DNA of 64,000 bases from Bog-756 sp050014755 (GTDB lineage Bacteria; Actinomycetota; Acidimicrobiia; Acidimicrobiales; RAAP-2): positions 30,549-94,548 of the forward strand of contig JBEKCS010000003.1 of assembly GCA_050014755.1 (NCBI GenBank), read 5' to 3'. Shown in pieces: positions 8,240 through 17,323 of this stretch; position 1 is the first letter of the stretch; each line of letters starts with the position of its first letter. Made by a program: the position numbers and the translations under genes. The notes beneath the pieces were generated by a model. The model did no database searches and had not been told where the DNA came from. It was given only the letters and a program-made list of their open reading frames with translations.

Positions 8240-11200
8240 GTGACCGACCTCCACCGTCCGGCCCATCCGGTGCGCTTCGTCACCGCGGCCAGCCTCTTCG
8301 ACGGACACGACGCCGCCATCAACATCATGCGGCGCCTCCTCCAGTCCCAGGGGGCCGAGGTCGTCCACCTGGGCCACAGCCGCTCGGTCGACGAGGTGGT
8401 CCGGGCCGTCGTCGAGGAGGACGCGCAGGGGGTGGCGGTCAGCTCGTACCAGGGGGGCCACACCGAGTACTTCCGGTACCTGGTGGACCGCCTCCGGGCC
8501 GAGGGCCGCCCCGACGTGCTCGTCTACGGCGGGGGCGGCGGTGTGATCGTCGCCGACGAGATCGCCGCTCTCGAGGCCTACGGGGTGCGGCGGATCTTCT
8601 CGCCGGCCGACGGCCAGCGGCTCGGCCTCGAGCGCATGATCAACATCCTCGTCGAGGAGTGCGACCGCGACCTGGCCGTGGGCCCGCCACCGACGCTCGA
8701 GTCGCTGCAGGCCGGGGACCGGCGGTCGCTGGCCCGCTGGATCACCTTCCTCGAGTCGGGATCGGTCGACGCGGCCACCGTCGACCGGCTGGTGCGCACC
8801 AGGAGCCACGCGAAGGTGCCGGTGCTCGGGGTCACCGGGACGGGTGGATCGGGCAAGTCGTCCCTCACCGACGAGCTGATCCGCCGGTTCCGACTGGATC
8901 AGGAGGACAAGCTGTCCATCGCCGTGCTCGCCGTCGACCCCACCCGTCGCCGGGGCGGGGGGGCGCTGCTCGGCGATCGCATCCGCATGAACGCCATCGA
9001 CGCCCCCAACGTGTACTTCCGGTCGCTCGCCACCCGACACTCGGGGTCCGAGCTGCCGCGCCACTTCCCCCATGTGGTGGCCGCCTGCGCGGCGGCCGGG
9101 TTCGACCTGGTGATCACCGAGACTCCGGGCATCGGCCAGGGAGACGCCGCCGTCACCGAGATCGCCGACGTCTCGCTGTACGTGATGACACCGGAGTACG
9201 GTGCCTCCTCGCAGCTCGAGAAGATCGACATGCTCGAACTGGCCGACGTCGTGGCCATCAACAAGTTCGACCGTCGGGGAGCTGACGACGCATTCCGTCA
9301 GGTCTGCCGCCAGTGGTCCCGTGACCACCGGGGTGACCCGGCCGCACCGGGTGAGGAGCCGGTGTTCGGCACCATCGCCTCGCGGTTCAACGACGACGGC
9401 ACGACCGCCCTGTTCCACCGCCTGAAGGCCGAACTGATCGGTGTCGGGCTGGCGGCGTCCGGAGGGGTGCTGCCGGTGGCCGGCGTCCGCACGTCCACCC
9501 GGAGCGCCGCGGTGGTCCCGCCCGAGCGCCACCGCTACCTCGCCGAGATCGCCGAGACGGTCCGGGCGTACCACACCGCCACCGGTCGCATGGCCGACGA
9601 GGCACGCCGGGCCCAGCAGGTCGACGCCGTGGTGGCGCTGGGGGCCGAGCGCCAGATCGATGTGGGCCCGCTGCGCGAGTTGGCCGCCGGGTTCGCCGCC
9701 GACGCCGACCCGGCGGGACGGAGCCTGCTCGAGGAGTGGGACCGTCTCCGGCCGTCCTATGTCGACCAGGGCGGGGACGCCTCACCGGCGGAGGACCCGT
9801 CGGCGGGTCCCGTGCACACGTCACTGGCCGGCACCCGCGTCCCGCGGGTGGCCCTCCCCCGTTTCACCGACCACGGCGAGCTGGTGCGCTGGCTCCGCGC
9901 CGAGCACCTCCCCGGTCACTTCCCCTTCACCGCCGGAGTCTTCCCGTTCAAACGCTCCGGCGAGGACCCGGCCCGCATGTTCGCGGGCGAGGGTGACCCC
10001 TTCCGCACCAATCGACGGTTCCACCTCCTGGCCGACGGGCAGCCCGCCACCCGTCTGTCGACCGCGTTCGACTCGGTGACCCTCTACGGCTTCGATCCGG
10101 ACGAGCGGCCCGACATCCGGGGGAAGATCGGAACGTCCGGCGTGTCCATCGCCACCCTCGACGACATGCGCGTGCTGTTCGACGGGTTCGACCTGTGCGA
10201 CCCGACCACCTCGGTCTCCATGACCATCAACGGCCCGGCACCCACCATCCTGGCCATGTTCCTCAACGTGGCCATCGACCAGCGCCTCGACCGGTTCGAG
10301 TCCGAGGTGGGACGGCCGCCGACGGAGTCCGAGGCCGCGGCGGTCCGCGCCGACGTGCTGCACACCGTCCGAGGCACCGTGCAGGCCGACATCCTGAAGG
10401 AGGACCAGGGTCAGAACACCTGCATCTTCTCCACCGAGTTCTCCCTCGGGGTGATGGCCGACATGCAGGAGTGGTTCATCGAGCACGGGGTCCGGAACTT
10501 CTACTCCGTGTCGATCTCCGGCTACCACATCGCCGAGGCGGGGGCCAACCCCGTCACCCAGCTCGCCTTCACCCTGGCGAACGGCTTCACCTACGTGGAG
10601 TCGTACCTGGCCCGGGGCATGGACGTCGACGACTTCGCCCCCAACTTCTCGTTCTTCTTCTCCAACGGCATGGACCCCGAGTACACGGTCATCGGGCGGG
10701 TGGCCCGCCGGATCTGGGCGATCGCCATGCGGGAGCGGTACGGCGCCAACGAGCGGTCGCAGAGGCTCAAGTACCACGTCCAGACGTCGGGACGGTCCCT
10801 CCACGCCCAGGAGATGGACTTCAACGACATCCGCACGACCCTCCAGGCGCTGTGCGCCATCTACGACAACGCCAACAGCCTCCACACCAACGCCTACGAC
10901 GAGGCGGTGACCACCCCGACGACGGAGTCGGTCCGGCGTGCGCTGGCCATCCAGATGATCATCGCCAAGGAGTGGGGCCTGGCCCTCAACGAGAACCCGC
11001 TCCAGGGCAGCTTCATCGTGGAGGAGCTCACCGACCTGCTCGAGGAGGCGGTGCTGGCCGAGCTCGACCGGATCAGCGAGCGGGGCGGCGTGCTCGGGGC
11101 GATGGAGACCGGCTACCAGCGCGGGCGCATCCAGGACGACTCCCTGCTCTACGAGCACCGCAAGCACGACGGCTCGCTCCCCATCGTCGGGGTGAACACC

Positions 11201-11470
11201 TTCGTCGCCCCCGGTGCCGAGCTCCCGGCGGACACCATCGAGCTCGCCCGGTCGACCGAGGAGGAGAAGCAGGCGCAGCTGACCCGGCTCCGGGACTTCC
11301 ACGAGCGCCACGCGCTCGAGCGCCAGGCCAGCCTGGACAGCCTCCGCCAGGTGGCCCTCGACGGTGGCAACCTCTTCGCCGAGTTGATGGCCACCGTGCG
11401 CCACGCCAGCCTCGGCGAGATCACCGGCGCCCTCTTCGAGGTCGGCGGCTCCTACCGACGCAACGTATGA
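8240..11470 (+). CDS. icmF: fused isobutyryl-CoA mutase
   Basis: Adenosylcobalamin-dependent interconversion of isobutyryl-CoA and butyryl-CoA, or a close branched acyl-CoA pair. The 1076-residue chain has the IcmF order. An N-terminal B12-binding domain (AASLFDGHDAAINIMRR, with the lower-ligand His in DGHD) comes first. A MeaB-like G-protein chaperone with P-loop GTGGSGKSS near residue 200 and NKFD for guanine follows. The C-terminal mutase domain includes GQNTCIFSTEFS, SVSISGYHIAEAGANP and SSLHTNAYDEA-like segments. Length matches the family (about 1090). The start is GTG at 8240; the ATG at 8211 is out of frame and soon stops. A BtuF-like cobalamin-type binding protein lies just downstream on the opposite strand. 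Confidence 0.96.
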   Translation: MTDLHRPAHPVRFVTAASLFDGHDAAINIMRRLLQSQGAEVVHLGHSRSVDEVVRAVVEEDAQGVAVSSYQGGHTEYFRYLVDRLRAEGRPDVLVYGGGGGVIVADEIAALEAYGVRRIFSPADGQRLGLERMINILVEECDRDLAVGPPPTLESLQAGDRRSLARWITFLESGSVDAATVDRLVRTRSHAKVPVLGVTGTGGSGKSSLTDELIRRFRLDQEDKLSIAVLAVDPTRRRGGGALLGDRIRMNAIDAPNVYFRSLATRHSGSELPRHFPHVVAACAAAGFDLVITETPGIGQGDAAVTEIADVSLYVMTPEYGASSQLEKIDMLELADVVAINKFDRRGADDAFRQVCRQWSRDHRGDPAAPGEEPVFGTIASRFNDDGTTALFHRLKAELIGVGLAASGGVLPVAGVRTSTRSAAVVPPERHRYLAEIAETVRAYHTATGRMADEARRAQQVDAVVALGAERQIDVGPLRELAAGFAADADPAGRSLLEEWDRLRPSYVDQGGDASPAEDPSAGPVHTSLAGTRVPRVALPRFTDHGELVRWLRAEHLPGHFPFTAGVFPFKRSGEDPARMFAGEGDPFRTNRRFHLLADGQPATRLSTAFDSVTLYGFDPDERPDIRGKIGTSGVSIATLDDMRVLFDGFDLCDPTTSVSMTINGPAPTILAMFLNVAIDQRLDRFESEVGRPPTESEAAAVRADVLHTVRGTVQADILKEDQGQNTCIFSTEFSLGVMADMQEWFIEHGVRNFYSVSISGYHIAEAGANPVTQLAFTLANGFTYVESYLARGMDVDDFAPNFSFFFSNGMDPEYTVIGRVARRIWAIAMRERYGANERSQRLKYHVQTSGRSLHAQEMDFNDIRTTLQALCAIYDNANSLHTNAYDEAVTTPTTESVRRALAIQMIIAKEWGLALNENPLQGSFIVEELTDLLEEAVLAELDRISERGGVLGAMETGYQRGRIQDDSLLYEHRKHDGSLPIVGVNTFVAPGAELPADTIELARSTEEEKQAQLTRLRDFHERHALERQASLDSLRQVALDGGNLFAELMATVRHASLGEITGALFEVGGSYRRNV

Positions 11471-11479
11471 GTCCTGTCG

Positions 11480-12265
11480 TCAGCCGCCGTCCGGAGCACC
11501 CAGGGCGCCCACGACCGCGTCCGTCAGGCGGCGGCGGGCCGTCACCAGGGACGGCCCGTACCAGGTGAGGTCCCGTCCCGACACGAGCGCCGTCGTCACC
11601 CCGGGGAACGCCTCCGGTCCGTCCCCGGCCGTGAAGGCGTAGGGCTCGTCGGGGAGCAGGACCAGTTCCGGACCGAGCCGGTGCAGCTCCTCCAGGGTCC
11701 GCTTCGGATAGCGCTCGGCGGTGCCGTCGGCCGCACCGACCAGTCCCAGCCGTCGGAGCACGTCGCCGGCGAAGGTGGCGGCACCGACCACCATCCACGG
11801 GTCGCGCCAGATGGGCACCAGGGTTCGGGTCCCGGGCAGGTCGGGCGGGCGCGACCACTCGTGCTCGGCCTCGACCACCCACGACGGGACCCCGACGTCC
11901 AGGACGTCGCCGAACAGCCGTCGGAAGCATCCGAACGCGTCCTCCAGCGAGTCGATGACGGTCACCCACACCGGGATGCCCGCCGCGACCAACCGGTCCA
12001 CGTCGACCTTCCGGTTCTCCTCCCGGTTGGCCACGACGAGGTCCGGACCCAGCCGCCCGATGGCGGCGTGGTCCGGGTTCTTGGTGCCCCGGACCCGTGC
12101 CGGTTCGACCGTCCCCGTGTGGGTGCAGTAGTCGGTGGCCCCGACCAGCCGCTCGGGCACCGTGGCCGCCAACGCCTCGGTCAACGACGGCACCAGGGAC
12201 ACCAGCCTCGTCGGTGGTCGCTCCAGGTCGAACGGACGACCCAGGTCGTCGTGGAGGGTGGGCAT
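11480..12265 (-). CDS. cobalamin/iron-type helical-backbone metal receptor (BtuF-like)
   Basis: A periplasmic-binding-protein fold of the BtuF/FhuD class (RLVSLVPSLTEAL, GATDYCTH, IGRLGPDLVVANREENRK, DVLRRLG), 261 residues from the ATG at 12265. It has no lipobox or signal peptide at this start. It may therefore be cytoplasmic, as some cobalamin-binding homologs in operons without transporters are, or the start may be wrong. The frame is open further upstream to 12370, but that would overrun the marR start. It converges with icmF (9 bases apart) and diverges from marR. Linkage to a B12 enzyme suggests a cobalamin ligand; this is inference. Confidence 0.8.
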   Translation of the reverse strand: MPTLHDDLGRPFDLERPPTRLVSLVPSLTEALAATVPERLVGATDYCTHTGTVEPARVRGTKNPDHAAIGRLGPDLVVANREENRKVDVDRLVAAGIPVWVTVIDSLEDAFGCFRRLFGDVLDVGVPSWVVEAEHEWSRPPDLPGTRTLVPIWRDPWMVVGAATFAGDVLRRLGLVGAADGTAERYPKRTLEELHRLGPELVLLPDEPYAFTAGDGPEAFPGVTTALVSGRDLTWYGPSLVTARRRLTDAVVGALGAPDGG

Positions 12266-12337
12266 CTCGGGTCGCTCCGGGGGGTCGGGTCCTGCGCCAC
12301 CATCGTCACCCGTCGGGTCCGGGAAGCCAAATCCGGC

Positions 12338-12357
12338 CGTCGGATAGCCTTCCGACG
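12338..12357. promoter_or_regulatory. inverted repeat abutting the marR start
   Basis: CGTCGGA-TAGCCT-TCCGACG has perfect 7-base arms around a 6-base centre and ends directly against the ATG at 12358. The size and place fit a MarR autoregulatory operator, and the centre could serve as a -10 for a nearly leaderless transcript. The divergent BtuF-like gene starts 73 bases away. Confidence 0.6.
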
Positions 12358-12867
12358 ATGGCCCGCCCACCCCTGCCGTTCGACCCCATCGACGAGGCCC
12401 GCGTGCGGTGGGCGGACCGCTGGGATCCCGAGGTCAGCGAAGCCATGGCCGCCGCCACGTCGATCATGCGGGCCCAGCAGATCGTGCTGGCCGCCGTCGA
12501 CGGGGCCCTGCGCCCGTTCGGACTCACCTTCGCCCGCTACGAGGGCCTGGTCCTCTTGTTGTTCTCCCGGCGGGGCACCCTGCCACTCGGGATCATGGGC
12601 CAGCGGCTCATGATCCATCCGGCATCGGTGACCAACATCATCGACCGGCTCGAGGCCCAGGGGCTGGTCCGGCGGAGCCCACACCCGACCGACGGCCGGA
12701 CCACGCTGGCCGAGATCACCGAGGCCGGTCGGGCGCTGGCCCTCGAGGCCACCACGGCCGTCAACGACGTCGCGTTCGGGCTCGGCGGGCTGGGGAGGTC
12801 GGACCTCGAGGACCTGCAGCGGATCATCGCCTCGCTCCGCCTGGGCAACGGCGACTTCGCCGGCTGA
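12358..12867 (+). CDS. MarR family transcriptional regulator
   Basis: Winged-helix regulator of 169 residues. The DNA-binding core shows LGIMGQRLMIHPASVTNIIDRLEAQGLVRRSPHPTDGRTTLAEITEAG, including the DxR wing signature (DGR). The start ATG at 12358 touches a perfect inverted repeat, which implies autorepression. Divergence from the BtuF-like gene suggests that gene as a target, though its promoter is only about 90 bases long. Phenolic or acyl-CoA ligands are usual for the family; none can be read from sequence. Confidence 0.93.
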   Translation: MARPPLPFDPIDEARVRWADRWDPEVSEAMAAATSIMRAQQIVLAAVDGALRPFGLTFARYEGLVLLLFSRRGTLPLGIMGQRLMIHPASVTNIIDRLEAQGLVRRSPHPTDGRTTLAEITEAGRALALEATTAVNDVAFGLGGLGRSDLEDLQRIIASLRLGNGDFAG

Positions 12868-12892
12868 CCCGGTGCGCCGGCTCGGGCCGGCG

Positions 12893-13087
12893 TCAGTCCT
12901 CCACGATCGAGATGGCCTGCTTGGGGCAGACCCGGACCGCCTCGAGGACCCTGGCACGTGCCGACTCGTCGGGTGTCTCGTTCACCACGGTCAGGTTGTC
13001 GTCGTCGTCGAGCAGGAAGATGTCGGGGGCGACGCCCATGCACAGGGCGTTGCTCTCGCACTGGCTCATGTCCACCAACACTCGCAT
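12893..13087 (-). CDS. small [3Fe-4S]-type ferredoxin
   Basis: A 64-residue electron carrier. Three cysteines are placed as in single-cluster actinobacterial ferredoxins: C10 and C16 in MSQCESNALC and C54 in VCPKQA. The spacing C-x5-C-xn-CP with no fourth cysteine indicates a [3Fe-4S] cluster. Such proteins usually feed cytochrome P450s, here perhaps the P450 at 4.9 kb, although no reductase gene is nearby. It lies between marR (convergent) and livF, 93 bases downstream of the latter's stop on the same strand. A related 64-residue protein is at 45165-45359. Confidence 0.92.
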   Translation of the reverse strand: MRVLVDMSQCESNALCMGVAPDIFLLDDDDNLTVVNETPDESARARVLEAVRVCPKQAISIVED

Positions 13088-13180
13088 GGCACTCCTCGTC
13101 GTTCTCCTGGGACCCCAGGGCGGTATTCGTGGCCGCCAGCCCCCGGGGGCGCCGGCCGATGTCGGATGTGTCGGGTACCC

Positions 13181-13930
13181 CTACGAGCTGGACGCCGCCG
13201 ACGTGTGCGGCACGTCGGGCTCCGCCTCACCCAGGTACCGGTCCAGAACCTCCTGGCCGGCCTCCGACGCAGGTCCGGCCCAGCCCACCCGGCCCCGGGC
13301 GAGGATGACGCAGCTGTCGGCCATCTTGAGCGCACGGTGGACGAACTGCTCGCTCAGCACGATGGTGATGCCGGCGCTCCTGGCCTGGTCGAGGCTCCGG
13401 AAGACCGACTCCGTCACGGACGGTGCGAGGCCGAGCGACAGCTCGTCGGCGATGATCAGCTTGGGCGACACGGCGAACGCCCGGGCGAGGGCGAGCATCT
13501 GCTGCTCACCTCCGGACAGGCTCCCAGCCCGCTGGTACGAGCGCTCGCCCAGAACGGGGAACTGTTCGATGGCACGCTCGATGGCTGCCGACCGCTCGCC
13601 GCGCGGCTCCTGGGCCACCGCCATCCGCAGGTTGTCGATCACCGACAGGCGGGGGAAGATCCCGCGTCCCTCGGGGATGTAGGTCAGGCCCAGCCGGCGG
13701 ATGCGGTGGGCCGGCAGCCCGGTGATGTCCTGCCCGTCGAAGGTCACCCGGCCGGCGGTCGGCGGCACGAGCCCCGACACGGCGCGGGCGAACGTGCTCT
13801 TGCCGGCCCCGTTCACACCCAGGACGGCCAGGACCGATCCCGGAGCCACGTCGATGGAGACCCCGAACAGTGCCTGGGACGGTCCATAGCTGACATCGAG
13901 GCCCTCGACCCGGAGCAACGACCCGGTCAT
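13181..13930 (-). CDS. livF: branched-chain-type ABC transporter ATP-binding protein (LivF-like)
   Basis: Second ATPase subunit of an importer for branched-chain amino acids or related carboxylates, 249 residues. Walker A is GVNGAGKST, the signature is SLSGGEQQMLALARA, and Walker B is LIIADELSLGLAP. The family segment YIPEGRGIFPRLSV is typical of LivF. The ATG at 13930 overlaps the livG stop (ATGA). The downstream end of the operon is followed by the ferredoxin gene. In this metabolic setting the substrate may be an aromatic or branched acid rather than an amino acid. Confidence 0.93.
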   Translation of the reverse strand: MTGSLLRVEGLDVSYGPSQALFGVSIDVAPGSVLAVLGVNGAGKSTFARAVSGLVPPTAGRVTFDGQDITGLPAHRIRRLGLTYIPEGRGIFPRLSVIDNLRMAVAQEPRGERSAAIERAIEQFPVLGERSYQRAGSLSGGEQQMLALARAFAVSPKLIIADELSLGLAPSVTESVFRSLDQARSAGITIVLSEQFVHRALKMADSCVILARGRVGWAGPASEAGQEVLDRYLGEAEPDVPHTSAASSS

Positions 13931-14826
13931 CTCTCGTCCTCGTCCACCGGCGCCCCGGGTGCCGTCGTCGCCACCTGCTCGGTCGCCGTGCGCGTCGGAG
14001 GCTCCACGTCGCCGAGGTAGGCGGTGCGCACCGCCGGGTCGCTGCGGACCTCCTCGGGGGTGCCCACGGCGATCCGCTCCCCGAAGTCGAGGACCACCAC
14101 CAGGTCCGAGAGGGCGAGGACGGCGGCGACGTCGTGCTCCACGATGACCAGGGACAGCCCGTCGTCGCTCTGCTGCACGATCTCCCCGAAGACGGTGATC
14201 AGGTTCTCGGACCCGTGGAGGTCGAGTCCGGACAGCGGTTCGTCCAGGAGCAGGACCCGCGGCTCGCTGGCCAGGGCCCGTCCCACCTCGACGAGCCGGA
14301 TGACCCCCAGCGGCAGGGCGGCCACCGGGGCCTTGGCCACATGGGTGAGGTGGAGGAGCTCGAGCAGCCCGTCGACCTTGTCGGTCTCCCCCGCGGAGGT
14401 ACGGAACAGGGCCCGTGGATCGAGCATGTCCCGCCACATCCGGTGGGGGGCCACCCGGGCCCGGTAGGCGAGCACGAGGTGCTCACGAACCGTGAGCCCC
14501 ATGAACAGCTCCGGCTGCTGGAACGTCCGGGCCAGTCCCCGGGTCGCCCGGTGCCGGGCGGACATGCCGGTCACGTCGTCGCCCTGGATGCTGACCGTCC
14601 CCTGGTTGGGACTCAGCAGTCCGGACAGGACGGCGAGCAGGGTCGACTTGCCGGCGCCGTTCGGCCCGACCAGACCGACGATGCTCCCCCGTCGTACGTC
14701 GAGGGACACACCCGAGAGCGCGGTCAGCCCGCCGAAGCGGACGGTGATCCCGTCGGCCGAGAGCGCGGCCGGCTCTCCGCCTCCCACCGTGGCCCCAGTC
14801 GCCCCGGCATCGGTCGCGGTGGCCAT
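13927..14826 (-). CDS. livG: branched-chain-type ABC transporter ATP-binding protein (LivG-like)
   Basis: First ATPase subunit of the same importer, 299 residues from ATG 14826 (a GTG one codon earlier is also possible). Walker A is GPNGAGKST, Q-loop region RTFQQPELF, and the Walker B stretch LLLDEPLSGLD. The H-loop is VEHDV. A helical extension follows the LVLAYRARVAPHRMW segment, as in LivG. In place of the usual LSxGQ signature it reads ALPLGVIRLVEVGRALA, a degenerate LPLG form tolerated in some LivG proteins. The start overlaps the permease stop (TGATG). Confidence 0.93.
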   Translation of the reverse strand: MATATDAGATGATVGGGEPAALSADGITVRFGGLTALSGVSLDVRRGSIVGLVGPNGAGKSTLLAVLSGLLSPNQGTVSIQGDDVTGMSARHRATRGLARTFQQPELFMGLTVREHLVLAYRARVAPHRMWRDMLDPRALFRTSAGETDKVDGLLELLHLTHVAKAPVAALPLGVIRLVEVGRALASEPRVLLLDEPLSGLDLHGSENLITVFGEIVQQSDDGLSLVIVEHDVAAVLALSDLVVVLDFGERIAVGTPEEVRSDPAVRTAYLGDVEPPTRTATEQVATTAPGAPVDEDER

Positions 14827-16874
14827 CACGGCGCGTTCCCCGCGACGCCGGGCACCACGCCGACGGTCTCGGTCTCGACCACCCCGGCCTGGACCCTCTC
14901 GGCGAAGTGGTCGTCGGCCAGGCTTCCGGGAGCCACCCGCTGGAGCACGTGGCGAAGGCGGCGGCTCTGCTCCGCCAGGATCCCGTCAGGGAACTTGGCG
15001 GCCGAGATGGCACCCAGACCGAAGATCACCGGCAGCACGTTCGCCGTCCACGTCGGGAGGTACGACTGACAGATCGCCGGGAGCATCACGAAGGCGAGCC
15101 CGGCCACCAGCGCGGCGGTGGTGGACCGGATGCCGATGGTGACCAGCGAGGCGAACCACACGATCCCGGCGAACGTGGCGAATTCGCTCGGCACCACGGT
15201 CGACTGCGACACGGCCAGGAGACCGCCCCCCGCACCGGCGATGAACGCCGCCGTGGCTCCGGCCAGCACCTTCATCTGGACCACGCTGATCCCGGACGTC
15301 CGGGCGCCGGCCTCGCTCCACCGCGCCGCGTTGAGGGCGAGCCCGGTCGTGGATCGCCGCAGGTTGACGATGAAGAGGGACACGACCACGAAGGCGGCCA
15401 GGCACAGATACGCGTAGGACAGGTCGGAACTGGCGAAGTCCGGGCGGTTCAGGGTCACGCCGAGGCCCTGGTTGACGAAGGTGGGCAGGGTGAACACGAG
15501 GTTTTCGATGAGCAGCCCGAAGGTGAGGGTCACCAGGGCCACGTAGAGGTCGCCGAGGCGGATGCTCAGGAACCCGATGAGGGCCCCGAGCCCCATGGCC
15601 ACGATCCCTCCGGCCACCACGGCGGCCAGCACGGGCCACCCTTGGTGGTTGGCCAACTCGGCGGTGGTGAGGGCCCCCACGCCGGCGAAGGTGATCTGGC
15701 AGAGCCAGAGCATCCCGCCCTCCCCGGTGACCAGCGTCCACGAGAGGAAGATCACGGCGAAGGCGAAGGCCTGGGACGTCAGCCCGACCCAGAAGCCACC
15801 CACGACCAGGGGCAGGGCCACGGCGACGGCCACGAGCGCCAGCGGTCCTGCGTAGCGTCCGAAGAAGCTGAGCGAGGCCGTCTCGACCACGGTCGACGTC
15901 GAGGCCGCCAGCTTGCTCTCGCCCTGCGGGGTGATCGCCCGGTCCAGGGCTCCGCCCCACCCCTCGGTCTCCCCCACCCGCCCGCCGCGGACCAGGCTGT
16001 AGAGCAGCACCACCGCGATGACGATGAACGGGACGGCGTCGATGATCTCACTCGTCCAGGCGCTGGCCGGCGGGAGGTACCGCTGGATCAGCGAGGTGGC
16101 CACACCCATGAGGAGCCCGACCCCGACGGCGATCGGCAGGCTCCGGAGCTTGGCGGCGATGACGGCGGCGAACGAGGCGGCGATGAGCAGCGTGAAGTTG
16201 ACGGCGTCGAGCCCGATGACGGGTGCGGCCAGCACACCGGTGAGCCCCGCGAGGAAGGTGCTCACCGCCCAGACGCCGATCGAGATGGCCTTCGGGTTGG
16301 TACCGGACAGATCGGTCATGGCCGTGGAGTCGACCATGGCCCGCACCTTCAGCCCGACGTCGCTGTACTTGAGCACCAGCGCCCCGGCCACGACGATCAC
16401 GAGGACGCTGATGTAGACGATGACCTGGTCCAGCGTCACGGGCACACCGAGGAAGTGGAACACCCGCACCGGTTCCGGGGCCAGTCCCGGCGCCTCCTGG
16501 ATGGCCTGGCTCCCGAAGACCAGTGTGGCGAGGGACGGGAGGGCGACCGAGAGGCCGATGGTGGCCACCACCTTGATCAGCGGCGAGGACAGGCGCAGGT
16601 GGCGGAAGAGGATCGCGTAGAGGAGCGCGCCGAGCAACGGTGCGGCGATCAGGATGGACACGGCGCCGGCGGCCGGGATGCTCCAGCTCTGTTGGGTGTG
16701 GAGGTAGTAGTAGAGGCGGGCGATGAAGAACGCCATCGCACCGAAGGCGAAGTTGAGGATGCCCGACGAGGTATACGTGATCACCAGGCCAGCGGACGCG
16801 ATCGCGTAGATTCCGCCCAGCACCAGTCCCGCGATCACGAATTGAAGCAACTCGAACTCCCCCTGCTGTGCCAT
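14826..16874 (-). CDS. fused LivH-LivM branched-chain-type ABC permease
   Basis: Both membrane subunits of a LivHM importer are joined in one 682-residue chain. The N-terminal half is LivH-like (LVLGGIYAIASAGLVITYTSSGILNFAFGA, many hydrophobic segments to about residue 300). A roughly 45-residue polar linker follows. The C-terminal half is LivM-like (GEGGMLWLCQITFAGVGALTT, LNAARWSEAGARTSGI, LGAISAAKFPDGIL). The start ATG 16874 is chosen over GTG 16889 because AGGGG lies just upstream of it. No substrate-binding protein gene is in this operon or window, so that subunit must be encoded elsewhere. Confidence 0.94.
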   Translation of the reverse strand: MAQQGEFELLQFVIAGLVLGGIYAIASAGLVITYTSSGILNFAFGAMAFFIARLYYYLHTQQSWSIPAAGAVSILIAAPLLGALLYAILFRHLRLSSPLIKVVATIGLSVALPSLATLVFGSQAIQEAPGLAPEPVRVFHFLGVPVTLDQVIVYISVLVIVVAGALVLKYSDVGLKVRAMVDSTAMTDLSGTNPKAISIGVWAVSTFLAGLTGVLAAPVIGLDAVNFTLLIAASFAAVIAAKLRSLPIAVGVGLLMGVATSLIQRYLPPASAWTSEIIDAVPFIVIAVVLLYSLVRGGRVGETEGWGGALDRAITPQGESKLAASTSTVVETASLSFFGRYAGPLALVAVAVALPLVVGGFWVGLTSQAFAFAVIFLSWTLVTGEGGMLWLCQITFAGVGALTTAELANHQGWPVLAAVVAGGIVAMGLGALIGFLSIRLGDLYVALVTLTFGLLIENLVFTLPTFVNQGLGVTLNRPDFASSDLSYAYLCLAAFVVVSLFIVNLRRSTTGLALNAARWSEAGARTSGISVVQMKVLAGATAAFIAGAGGGLLAVSQSTVVPSEFATFAGIVWFASLVTIGIRSTTAALVAGLAFVMLPAICQSYLPTWTANVLPVIFGLGAISAAKFPDGILAEQSRRLRHVLQRVAPGSLADDHFAERVQAGVVETETVGVVPGVAGNAP

Positions 16875-17323
16875 CCGACCCCTGCCCACGGCGAGCAGGG
16901 GTCGGCTACCTGATCATCCGGTCAGTGCATCCATCAGCTCGACCGTCGCTTCCATCGGATCGACTGTCGACAGGCTTCGCGCACGTTCTTTCCGTGGCAG
17001 AACACCGTATACCAAATAAGGGAACCACTCTTGCCCGTTCGGAGCAGGATTGTTTCCGTGTCGCCCCCTCCGGGAGACGTCCCGACCGGCCCGAATCCAC
17101 CGGTTCCAGGGACCCCGGATCGAACCGTCCCGCGGAACGAGGATTCCGGTGGGGAACCCGTCCCCCGTCCCCCCACGTCCCCCGGCGTCGTTCGGCGCGC
17201 TCACCCGTTCAGTCTTGCAGGCCCGTCCGCCGCCGGCCACGCTCACTTCGCCCACGTCACCACCGGCGTGGCCGCCGCTACACTCCGGTCGGTCGTGACC
17301 CGAGAGCCCGGAAGGACGCCAGC
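16875..17323. promoter_or_regulatory. divergent promoter region, liv operon and ABM gene
   Basis: A 449-base stretch without a convincing gene. It is less G+C-rich near 16980-17020, where GTTCT-N9-AGAAC forms an inverted repeat at 16985-17003 next to a TATACGG-like -10 for the minus strand. Close to the ABM gene the plus strand has TACACT (17279-17284) as a possible -10, followed by CCGGTCGGT (17285-17293), which matches the core of the operator found at four other promoters. Both readings are tentative. Confidence 0.35.

Noticed and set aside
9821..11404. Very long open frame on the minus strand inside icmF (527 codons)
   Set aside because: It lies wholly opposite the well-supported icmF mutase domain; its protein is Gly/Arg/His/Val-rich low-complexity, typical of a high-G+C shadow frame.
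12266..12357. Possible cobalamin riboswitch upstream of the BtuF-like gene
   Set aside because: The gap is about 90 bases, too short for the full B12 element, and no B12-box-like sequence was seen.
14907..16913. 668-codon plus-strand frame opposite the fused permease
   Set aside because: The translation is a polar Glu/Arg/Gly/His series without any domain; the membrane permease on the other strand explains the open frame.
16985..17020. KstR-type operator before the liv operon
   Set aside because: GTTCT and AGAAC halves are present but nine bases apart, whereas the KstR site joins them closely (AACACGTTCT).
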